Positions 57,755 to 64,000 of a stretch of DNA of 64,000 nt are shown in pieces. The notes under the pieces were generated by a model. The model did no database searches. It was not told the DNA's origin and saw nothing but the letters and a program-made list of their open reading frames with translations. Within the stretch, counting starts at the first letter, position 1; the number at the start of each line of letters is the position of its first letter. The translations under genes were made by a program, and so were the position numbers. The stretch is from the NCBI RefSeq assembly GCF_006346315.1, contig NZ_VDMR01000001.1, positions 186,001 through 250,000 on the forward strand, read 5' to 3'. The stretch comes from Nocardioides litoris (lineage in GTDB: Bacteria; Actinomycetota; Actinomycetes; Propionibacteriales; Nocardioidaceae).

Positions 57755-58609
57755 ATGAGCCGCGAAGACGCTCTCGTCACCACCCAGTGGGTCGAGGACA
57801 ACCTCGACACCCCGGGCATCGTGCTCGTCGAGGTGGACGAGGACACCACCGCCTACGACAAGGGCCACATCCGGGGAGCGATCAAGCTCGACTGGACCAC
57901 CGACCTGCAGGACCAGGTCCGCCGCGACTTCGTCAACAAGCAGCAGTTCGAGGAGCTCCTGTCGTCGAAAGGCATCAGCAACGACGACACCGTCGTGCTG
58001 TACGGCGGCAACAACAACTGGTTCGCCGCCTACGCCTACTGGTACTTCACCCTCTACGGCCACGCCGACGTCAAGCTGATGGACGGCGGCCGCAAGAAGT
58101 GGGAGCTCGACTCCCGCGAGCTCGTCGACGAGGTGCCCGAGCGCGAGCGCACGTCGTACACCGCGCAGGAGCAGGACACGTCCATCCGCGCGTTCCGCGA
58201 CGACACCGTCAACGCGATCGGTGTCTCCAACCTCATCGACGTGCGCAGCCCCGACGAGTACGCCGGCCGCCTGCTCGCCCCGGCCCACCTGCCGCAGGAG
58301 CAGTCGCAGCGCGCGGGCCACGTGCCCACCTCGCTCAACGTGCCGTGGAGCAAGAACTGCAACGACGACGGCACCTTCAAGTCCGATGACGAGCTCAAGG
58401 CGCTCTACGACGAGGTCGGCATCGACGACTCCAAGGACACCATCGCCCTGTGCCGCATCGGCGAGCGCTCCTCGCTGACCTGGTTCGTGCTCAAGGAGTT
58501 GCTCGGCCACCAGAACGTCAAGAACTACGACGGCTCCTGGACCGAATACGGCTCCCTGGTGGGCGTCCCGATCGCTCTCGGCGACGAGCCCGGATCGGCG
58601 GATGCCTGA
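57755..58609 (+). CDS. Thiosulfate sulfurtransferase (rhodanese, CysA2/SseA type)
   Basis: 284 residues, two rhodanese domains. The inactive N-terminal domain has LVEVDEDTTAYDKGHIRGAI and VVLYGGNNNWFAAYAYWYFT. The catalytic C-terminal domain has the active-site Cys in ALCRIGERSSLTWFVLKELL and NLIDVRSPDEYAGRLLAP. It transfers a sulfane sulfur from thiosulfate to cyanide or a cellular acceptor. The name CysA used in mycobacteria is historical; this is not the sulfate ABC ATPase. Its stop overlaps the next start (TGATG). Confidence 0.92.
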   Translation: MSREDALVTTQWVEDNLDTPGIVLVEVDEDTTAYDKGHIRGAIKLDWTTDLQDQVRRDFVNKQQFEELLSSKGISNDDTVVLYGGNNNWFAAYAYWYFTLYGHADVKLMDGGRKKWELDSRELVDEVPERERTSYTAQEQDTSIRAFRDDTVNAIGVSNLIDVRSPDEYAGRLLAPAHLPQEQSQRAGHVPTSLNVPWSKNCNDDGTFKSDDELKALYDEVGIDDSKDTIALCRIGERSSLTWFVLKELLGHQNVKNYDGSWTEYGSLVGVPIALGDEPGSADA

Positions 58610-58908
58610 TGTGCGGCGCGAAGGAGGGCGGCCTGTCCCTTGATGGCGTCAACGTCGCCAAGGAGGCCGTGATCCAGGGCCAGGTCACGCGTGAGGGCGA
58701 GCCCGTCGGCAACGCCTACGTGCGGCTGCTCGACAAGGCCGGCGAGTTCACCGCCGAGGTGCCCACCTCGGCCAGCGGCCACTTCCGGTTCTTCGCCGGC
58801 GAGGGCCAGTGGACCCTGCGCACCCTGGCCCCCCAGGCCAGCCCGGTCGACAAGAAGGTGCACGCCGCCGTCGGCAGCGTCGCCGAGGTGACCATTCCGA
58901 TCGCCTGA
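58609..58908 (+). CDS. DUF1416 protein (SseC-like)
   Basis: 99 residues. It begins MCGAKEGGLSLDGVNVAKEA, with the Cys at position 2 typical of this family, and has a beta-sandwich repeat: VIQGQVTREGEPVGNAYVRL, FTAEVPTSASGHFRFFAGEG and WTLRTLAP. It overlaps the sulfurtransferase by one base, as in mycobacteria where cysA and sseC are paired. Its role is unknown, probably a partner of the sulfurtransferase. ATG start. Confidence 0.88.
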   Translation: MCGAKEGGLSLDGVNVAKEAVIQGQVTREGEPVGNAYVRLLDKAGEFTAEVPTSASGHFRFFAGEGQWTLRTLAPQASPVDKKVHAAVGSVAEVTIPIA

Positions 58909-58930
58909 CCACACCGCACCCCCGTACGAG

Positions 58931-58955
58931 GGCCCGCCGCTCCTCGCGGCGGGCC
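58931..58955 (+). terminator. Terminator of the sulfur operon
   Basis: Perfect 10 bp stem (GGCCCGCCGC / GCGGCGGGCC) with a 5-nt loop, 22 bp after the DUF1416 stop. No U-tract. Confidence 0.75.
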
Positions 58956-59232
58956 GTCGTCGCGTCCGGTCGGACGGTGGCTGAGGTGCGAGGAGCCCTG
59001 GCGACGACCCTCGAAGCCTCCCCGACCACGACGAGGCCCGCGACCGCGGGACACGGTGAGAGCGGAACGTTCCGGGTGTACCCATTATTTGGGCACGTCG
59101 GAGACAAATACGGCTTACGGTCGCTGTGCCGCCTAGCGCCATCCCTGTCCCCCAGTAGGCGCTGCGGCGGCAGGCGTCTCGCTTCGACCGTGGGGGGAGG
59201 AGCGAGACGCCGCCCCCCGCGGGCTCGGCGCC
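58956..59232. other. Intergenic region before the nucleotide-sugar dehydrogenase
   Basis: No credible gene on either strand. The part around 59080-59130 is AT-richer (TACCCATTATTTGGGCAC, then GACAAATACGG) and stands out from its surroundings. An 11 bp inverted repeat GGCGTCTCGCT / AGCGAGACGCC (59173-59211) lies next to the convergent gene's stop and may end its transcript. Confidence 0.5.
59173..59211 (-). terminator. Terminator hairpin of the UDP-glucose dehydrogenase-type gene
   Basis: 11 bp perfect stem with a 17-nt loop, 22 bp past the stop codon on the minus strand. No U-tract. Confidence 0.55.
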
Positions 59233-60402
59233 CTAGGAGTCGGTGCCGAACAGGTCGCGCGTGTAGACCTTGGCCGCGACGTCGGCGAGCGCGTCGGTGC
59301 GCCGGTTGGTGATGATGAGGTCGGAGCGCTTCTTGAACTCGTCGAGGTCTTCGAGCACCTCGGAGTTGAAGAACAACTCGTCCTCGATGGTGGGCTCGTA
59401 GACGATGACCTCGACGCCCTTGGCCTTGAGGCGCTTCATGACGCCCTGGATGCTCGAGGCGCGGAAGTTGTCGGAGCCGGCCTTCATGATGAGCCGGTAG
59501 ATCCCGACGGTGCGCGGCTGGTGGCGCAGCACGTCGGCGGCGATGAAGTCCTTGCGCGTCGTGTTGGCCTCGACGATGGCACTGATGAGGTTCTGCGGCA
59601 CGTTGCGGTAGTTGGCCTGCAGCTGCTTGGTGTCCTTGGGCAGGCAGTAGCCGCCGTACCCGAAAGACGGGTTGTTGTAGTGCGTACCGATCCGCGGGTC
59701 GAGCCCGACGCCCTCGATGACCTGCCGTGAGTCCAGGCCGTGCACGGCGGCGTAGGTGTCGAGCTCGTTGAAGTAGGCGACGCGCAGGGCGAGGTAGGTG
59801 TTGGCGAACAGCTTGATCGCCTCGGCCTCGGTGGGGTCGGTCAGCAGCACCGGTACGTCGGTCTCGGCCGACCCCTGCAGCAGCAGGTCGGCGAAGGTGC
59901 GGGCGGCCTCGGTGGTGTCGCCGACGACGATGCGGTTCGGGTGGAGGTTGTCGTGGAGGGCGCGGCCCTCGCGCAGGAACTCCGGCGAGAAGACGATGGA
60001 GGCGCCCGGGTGGTCCTCGCGCAGCCGCTTCGTGAACCCGACGGGCACCGTCGACTTGATGACCACCGTCGCCGACGGCTCGACCTCCAGCGCCTCGGCC
60101 ACGACGGCCTCGACGGAGGAGGTGTCGAAGTAGTTGGTGCGCTCGTCGTAGTTGGTCGGGGTGGCCACGACGACGTAGTCGGCGCCCGGATAGGCGCTGC
60201 GGGCATCGGTGGTCGCGGTGAGGTCGAGCTCCTGCGTGGCGAGGTGCTCGGACAGCTCGGCGTCCTCGATGGGCGACCGGCGCTGGGCGACGAGCCCGAC
60301 ACGCTCGGCGTCGAGGTCGACCGCGACCACCTCGGAGTGCTGGGCGAGCACGGCCGCGTTGGAGAGGCCCACGTAGCCCAGCCCGACGACGACGATCTTC
60401 AC
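59233..60402 (-). CDS. UDP-glucose 6-dehydrogenase-type nucleotide-sugar dehydrogenase
   Basis: 389 residues. N-terminal NAD site [20 protein letters not shown], then [50 protein letters not shown] and [38 protein letters not shown] and the catalytic Cys in [16 protein letters not shown] complete the family pattern. It oxidises a UDP-hexose to the uronic acid for cell-surface glycans. GTG 60402 is preferred because the Rossmann motif starts at residue 2; GTG 60411 is three codons upstream. It borders the glycan-type island at 61 kb. Confidence 0.9.
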   Translation of the reverse strand: MKIVVVGLGYVGLSNAAVLAQHSEVVAVDLDAERVGLVAQRRSPIEDAELSEHLATQELDLTATTDARSAYPGADYVVVATPTNYDERTNYFDTSSVEAVVAEALEVEPSATVVIKSTVPVGFTKRLREDHPGASIVFSPEFLREGRALHDNLHPNRIVVGDTTEAARTFADLLLQGSAETDVPVLLTDPTEAEAIKLFANTYLALRVAYFNELDTYAAVHGLDSRQVIEGVGLDPRIGTHYNNPSFGYGGYCLPKDTKQLQANYRNVPQNLISAIVEANTTRKDFIAADVLRHQPRTVGIYRLIMKAGSDNFRASSIQGVMKRLKAKGVEVIVYEPTIEDELFFNSEVLEDLDEFKKRSDLIITNRRTDALADVAAKVYTRDLFGTDS

Positions 60403-60430
60403 GCCGCACACCCTAGGCGCGCGGCGGCGT

Positions 60431-60856
60431 TCACTTCTCCAACAGCACGGTGAACGGCCCGTCGTTCACCGACGACACCCTCATGTCCGCCCCGAAGCGG
60501 CCCCGCGCCACCGGCGCGCCGAGGCGTTCGAGCTCGTCGCACACCGCGTCGTACGCCGGCTCGCTGACCGGGCCGGGCGCCGCGGCCTCCCACGTGGGGC
60601 GCCGGCCCTTGCGCGCGTCGCCGTACAGGGTGAACTGGCTGACGACCAGCACGGGCGCGTCGACGTCGGAGGCCGACTGCTCCTCGCGCAGGATGCGCAG
60701 TCCCCAGATCTTGCGGGCCGTCCACGCGATCTCGTCGGGGCCGTCGCCGTGGGTGACGCCGAGGTAGACCAGCAGCCCGGGCTCGTCGATCGCCCCGACG
60801 ACCTCACCGTCGACGACCACCGATGCGGACGTCACCCGCTGCACCACCGCACGCAC
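60431..60856 (-). CDS. dtd: D-aminoacyl-tRNA deacylase
   Basis: 141 residues. [20 protein letters not shown] at the N-terminus, [36 protein letters not shown] (the SQFTLY active-site motif) and [17 protein letters not shown], which has the conserved NxGP segment (here NDGP). It removes D-amino acids from mischarged tRNA. GTG start; it is divergent from the truncated lipoprotein gene. Confidence 0.95.
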   Translation of the reverse strand: MRAVVQRVTSASVVVDGEVVGAIDEPGLLVYLGVTHGDGPDEIAWTARKIWGLRILREEQSASDVDAPVLVVSQFTLYGDARKGRRPTWEAAAPGPVSEPAYDAVCDELERLGAPVARGRFGADMRVSSVNDGPFTVLLEK

Positions 60857-60881
60857 AGGGTGCAGTCTCTACCCTGGCGCC

Positions 60882-61103
60882 GTGCTCCGTCGTGCCGCCC
60901 TGCTCCTTGTGCTCGCCGGCGTGGCGGGGTGCGGCGGGACCGAGTCGACTGATGGAGGCGAGCCGCAAGCCGAGCATGGGCCGCGTGTGCTGTTCGCCGG
61001 CGACTTCATCGCGGAGGACTGTTACGCCTCCTCGGCCGACCGCGGCTTCGTCTCCCTCGTCACCGAGGCGCTCGACGCCACCCCGGTGCGGGCCACGCAG
61101 TGA
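60882..61103 (+). pseudogene. Truncated lipoprotein, probable SGNH/GDSL hydrolase remnant
   Basis: 73 codons from GTG. A lipoprotein signal (LLLVLAGVAGC) is followed by RVLFAGDFIAEDCYASSADR then GFVSLVTEAL. This looks like the first block of an SGNH hydrolase, in which the GDS nucleophile motif reads GDF, and the rest of the expected ~200 residues is missing: a stop follows VRATQ at 61103. The break coincides with the change to lower-GC DNA, so insertion of the neighbouring island probably cut the gene. The family assignment is a reading of one short block. Confidence 0.5.
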
Positions 61104-61351
61104 GGCGCCCGCTCCTGGCGCATCGCAGAGCGGGACCTGACTGGAGTGCTTCCCGTTCTAGGCTGCTCAGGCCAAACTGAGGCGTGTCCAGCACGTGACC
61201 AGCCGGTCGGTCTGATGCGGGGTCTTGGGAATTGGTTGTCGCGTGGTGAAGCCAATCCCGCCCTCAAGGAGGTCCTGGCTAGCGGCCCCGCCGCAGTCAC
61301 GATTCCAGCGCTTCCACCGACATCTCGTTACTGACCGCTTAGGCTGCGTGA
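61104..61351. other. Junction region of the lower-GC island
   Basis: About 250 bp with no credible gene. Base composition falls here from the GC-rich chromosome pattern to a more balanced one. No attachment site, integrase gene or tRNA is visible at the junction. Confidence 0.45.
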
Positions 61352-62170
61352 GTGCGTGGGGTTGATCGGCTCAGAGAGGTGGCGGCGAAGCCGCTGCGTA
61401 GAGGCCCACGCTCGGTCATCTGGGCCCCAGAAGTCGGTCTGGGGTTCGGCAACGTCCTCTACCTATGGCTGGCAGCGGCTACGCGCCAGGCTTCGGGCGA
61501 AGACGTTCGGGTGCTCGCGCCCCCTGGGTTGTCATTCTGGTTGGAGCGATTTCCCGAGTTGAGAGGTTTGTCCGTCAGTCGCGACGCAGTTCGGCCTTCA
61601 GATCAACGTGAACACCTGTGGGGGTCTCGGTTTGGTGAAGACTTCGACCGCAGCGACCTGCACGGCTTCATCACTAGCTACCTCCTGCCCGGCTTGAGGA
61701 GTACGGCTCGACAGGCCGACGGATTAGTTCTCAACGTGCGGCGCGGAAACTACTATTCGGAGCCACATTTTCGGGGCACTTACTCCTTCGACATCCCGGC
61801 CTACGTGGAAATCGCCCTCGGCAGAGTCAAAGCCGAGGCGCGCCAGCAGATCCGCGTGGTCTCGGATGACATCGATTGGTGCCGGCTGAAACTCGGCAAC
61901 CTTCTAGATGCCAGATCTGAAAAGGTCGAGTACGTGCCACCTGGGCAGCCTCCCCAGGCCCATTTCGACGCCGTGGCGACTTCGAGGTGCATCATCGGAA
62001 CAAATTCGACGTTTTCATATTGGGGTGGATATATCAGCACAGTCCTATTCGCTGATTCCAGAATTGTGATGCCGCGTTTCCATGCCCGTTTGGCCCCCGA
62101 CCCATCTGCCTATCAACTTGATCCTGCGTGGGATGTTGTCCATGATTTACCCGGGGGGTGGGACCAGTGA
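61352..62170 (+). CDS. Fucosyltransferase-like glycosyltransferase (GT11-like)
   Basis: 272 residues. It resembles alpha-1,2-fucosyltransferases: GFGNVLYLWLAAATRQASGE near the N-terminus, LVLNVRRGNYYSEPHFRGTY (the HxRRGDY-like motif as VRRGNYY), SFDIPAYVEIALGRVKAEAR, VVSDDIDWCRLKLGNLL and, at the C-terminus, ATSRCIIGTNSTFSYWGGYI. The codon use is less GC-rich than in the neighbours and includes TTA, rare in such genomes, which points to transfer. It probably decorates a surface glycan. GTG start 6 bp after TAGGCT, so probably leaderless. Confidence 0.75.
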   Translation: MRGVDRLREVAAKPLRRGPRSVIWAPEVGLGFGNVLYLWLAAATRQASGEDVRVLAPPGLSFWLERFPELRGLSVSRDAVRPSDQREHLWGSRFGEDFDRSDLHGFITSYLLPGLRSTARQADGLVLNVRRGNYYSEPHFRGTYSFDIPAYVEIALGRVKAEARQQIRVVSDDIDWCRLKLGNLLDARSEKVEYVPPGQPPQAHFDAVATSRCIIGTNSTFSYWGGYISTVLFADSRIVMPRFHARLAPDPSAYQLDPAWDVVHDLPGGWDQ

Positions 62171-62752
62171 GTAATAGGGCCGCCGTTCCTGACGCCCGTG
62201 TGCCCTCATCGAGCTCGTCGACCACACGCTTGTAGTTATTAAATCTACTGGCGTCTATCATTCGGTCATCGAGAACTAAGCAAGTCTCGACCTTGCGACT
62301 AGCTGGGCGCAGTGCTTTGCATAGGTGATTGCCAGCGGCGCACGAACCCGTCTCAGGATGCTCCATCCGTCACAACATTGTTCCACAGTCCTGTGTTTGG
62401 GTGCGCGCGGGCGAAGCAGCCGGCCTCGATCGCCGCGCCAGTTCGCGCGGCTGGAACTTATCTACCAGTTTCGAGTTATCGCGCCAACTAGTGACTGCGG
62501 GAGCAGCGGTCAGGCTGAGCGCCGCTCGTAGATCGGGGACCTCGCCCGCCCACGTGTCCTCCGATCCATTTCTTTGTAGGCTCTTAGTCCGGCTCAGCTC
62601 ATCCAGTTGTGTGGACCTGTCCTCCTTGTGAGCCACTCGAACCCACGGTCTCAGGAGCGGAGCAAGCACCACAGAAGGTCCAGCCGACACCATCAAACGT
62701 TGGCACTTCGCCCTACACCCCGTCGCGCAACCGCCTTTGGGTGTATACGTCG
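62171..62752. other. Decayed region of the lower-GC island
   Basis: About 580 bp with no gene I can support. Several frames of 60-110 codons are open on both strands, but none has ribosome sites, coding-type third positions or recognisable motifs. The DNA is mixed in composition, with AT-rich patches (TTATTAAATC near 62240). It may be the remains of a disrupted glycan gene. Confidence 0.5.
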
Positions 62753-63835
62753 TCAGGGCGAGAGATTGCCCTTGGCGGGGGTGGGTCGAATAAATTGACT
62801 TCGCTTGGCGGATGGTTGCTCAACAGTGACGTACAGCAGCAAGCCAACAACGTACGAGGCCGCTAGCGCCACCGTCAGGCCTATTCCCAGGCTGATCATC
62901 CACGAGGTACCCGTCTTTTGGAACCAGTAGAAGAAAACGAGCAGGACGGGCTGGTGCATTAGGTAGAAGCTGTAACTAACCTGCCCGGCCCGTTCGGCCA
63001 ATTTCCAGACAGTCCCCCGCTCACCCAGCGTCACTACCAACAGGCACAGGGATCCGCCAGCCGCGCCCCACGCCAACAGGGACGGGCCAAGAAGGTTCAG
63101 CGTCGAGAGGGTTACTCCCGCGATGACGGCTGCGAACGCAGCAGATGCCGACACGAGAGTTGATACCGATCGGCGACTGATTAGTTGTGCGCACCACATT
63201 CCAATAGCGAACTGAACTAATCGGGCCGGAAGAACCAAATGCATTGATGGGCCATCTATTGGGGCCTCAAACCAGGCGACCGCGAGTACTCCACTGATCA
63301 CCACGAGCGACGACAATGAGAAACGCTGCCACCAGAGAACTAGCAATGGAAAGACGAGGTACAGCGATACCTCAAGTGCCACGCTCCAGAGCGACCCGTT
63401 CACGGTGCCCTCGACTCCGGCCCATGCCTGCAAGAACATTGCGGCAAGAGCGATGTCACCGGCGTTCGCTTGCTCGGCGACTACCCAGTGCCACGTTCCC
63501 GGACCGATTGCCAGAGCAGACGCGACTGCGAGCGCGACGTAGTACGGCGGCGCAATCCTGTAGGCCCGTCGTTTGTAGAAAGAGTGGACATCGACCGAAC
63601 GCGAACTCTTGGTATAGGGAAGCGCAAGGCAGAAACCCGATACGACGATGAAAACGTCTACTCCGTGGGCCCCTGTGACGAAGAGGTTGTTCAGCATCGG
63701 CGGCATCTGCTCGGCAAACCGGCCGTATGGCGGGACGTGGCAGATGAAGACCGCGAGCGCAGCAGCGGCTCGAAGGGTATCGATCCCCGCGTAGCGCGGG
63801 CGGGGAGGGCTTCCTACCCCCGTTTGAGCGGTCAC
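62753..63835 (-). CDS. Acyltransferase-3 family membrane protein
   Basis: 360 residues with about ten membrane helices. RPRYAGIDTLRAAAALAVFI followed by CHV carries the family's conserved His, GAHGVDVFIVVSGFCLALPY the membrane Gly-Val-x-x-F-F-x-x-SG-like motif, YKRRAYRIAPPYYVALAV the Arg-rich loop, and WSVALEVSLYLVFPLLVLWW the conserved Trp-Ser-x-x-x-E. It transfers acetyl or other acyl groups to a surface polysaccharide or lipid. Codon use is less GC-rich than the chromosome, as in the fucosyltransferase-like gene. GTG start; the true start could be a few codons downstream. Confidence 0.85.
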   Translation of the reverse strand: MTAQTGVGSPPRPRYAGIDTLRAAAALAVFICHVPPYGRFAEQMPPMLNNLFVTGAHGVDVFIVVSGFCLALPYTKSSRSVDVHSFYKRRAYRIAPPYYVALAVASALAIGPGTWHWVVAEQANAGDIALAAMFLQAWAGVEGTVNGSLWSVALEVSLYLVFPLLVLWWQRFSLSSLVVISGVLAVAWFEAPIDGPSMHLVLPARLVQFAIGMWCAQLISRRSVSTLVSASAAFAAVIAGVTLSTLNLLGPSLLAWGAAGGSLCLLVVTLGERGTVWKLAERAGQVSYSFYLMHQPVLLVFFYWFQKTGTSWMISLGIGLTVALAASYVVGLLLYVTVEQPSAKRSQFIRPTPAKGNLSP

Positions 63836-64000
63836 TCGCCGAATGCTAGGCGTGACTGGACGATCCGGGCCCGTTTCGGACGATGCTCAGGACGCTGTCT
63901 ACAGCCAGACCAGACTCGGGCCAGCACGCACGGCGGCAAAGCCCACACTTGCTAATGAAACGCGTAACCCCTGACACCATCGGTCATATGCCCGACCGAC

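Noticed and set aside
62034..62696. Two minus-strand frames of about 110 codons in the low-GC gap
   Set aside because: No ribosome sites, no recognisable motifs, and the first overlaps the end of the fucosyltransferase-like gene; more likely decayed DNA.

Overview
The window is from a high-GC actinobacterium, most likely of the Nocardioides/Nocardioidaceae type. Evidence for this: strong G/C preference at third codon positions, many GTG starts and GTGA stop/start overlaps, apparently leaderless genes with a -10-like hexamer 6 or 7 bases before the start codon, a mycothiol synthase gene (actinobacterial thiol), a GlnR-type nitrogen regulator, a MutT1-type Nudix/phosphatase fusion, and close agreement of one gene with mycobacterial LldD2. 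The genus is inference.

Layout. 1-300: a cluster of nested ~40 bp palindromes, with two more copies at 8.67-8.78 kb. 0.3-12.5 kb: mostly single metabolic genes (SpoIIE-type phosphatase, carotenoid-type FAD oxidoreductase, RlmC rRNA methyltransferase, SelO, DUF1800 protein, SDR, L-lactate dehydrogenase, old-yellow-enzyme reductase, FkbM methyltransferase, Ohr). 12.6-16.3 kb: tRNA-Phe, two TerD-family genes (one fused to a degenerate FtsK-like module), three tRNA-Glu-like genes of which two have an enlarged D-loop, and tRNA-Asp. 16.4-19.0 kb: a secreted protein reading in frame into a metallopeptidase, paired fluoride channel genes and an HATPase protein. 19.4-27.5 kb: type II NADH dehydrogenase, a thioesterase with a KstR-like operator, acyl-CoA dehydrogenase/MDR pair, two regulators, tRNA-Lys. 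27.9-30.6 kb: cold shock protein, a 57-residue protein, a membrane-anchored protein, MutT1.

30.6-40.9 kb is a phosphate island: PHO box, pstS-pstC-pstA-pstB, an orphan winged-helix regulator, a low-affinity Pit transporter with its DUF47 partner, and polyphosphate kinase. It is interrupted by a gene of unknown function bracketed by two near-identical 66-nt hairpins exactly 1,200 bp apart. 41-50.4 kb: esterase, MFS transporter, two paralogous PH-like membrane proteins (one with a long Pro-Glu repeat), mycothiol synthase, DsrE protein, YgfZ, a broken acyltransferase, GlnR and a MoaD/ThiS-type carrier.

50.5-58.9 kb holds a 1,263-residue secreted hydrolase, a thioredoxin-like protein, a four-gene cassette (HprK-like kinase, PqqD-like protein, nucleotidyltransferase, second PqqD-like protein) and a sulfur operon: a 25-residue Cys-containing leader peptide with a likely attenuator, DUF4395, rhodanese-type sulfurtransferase, DUF1416. 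The cassette resembles the tailoring part of some lasso-peptide clusters but has no visible precursor, cyclase or protease; together with the leader peptide it is the most interesting part of the window.

59.2-64.0 kb: UDP-glucose dehydrogenase-type enzyme, D-aminoacyl-tRNA deacylase, then an abrupt change at about 61.1 kb: a truncated lipoprotein followed by lower-GC DNA with a fucosyltransferase-like gene, about 580 bp of apparently decayed DNA and an acyltransferase. This looks like the edge of a horizontally acquired surface-polysaccharide island.
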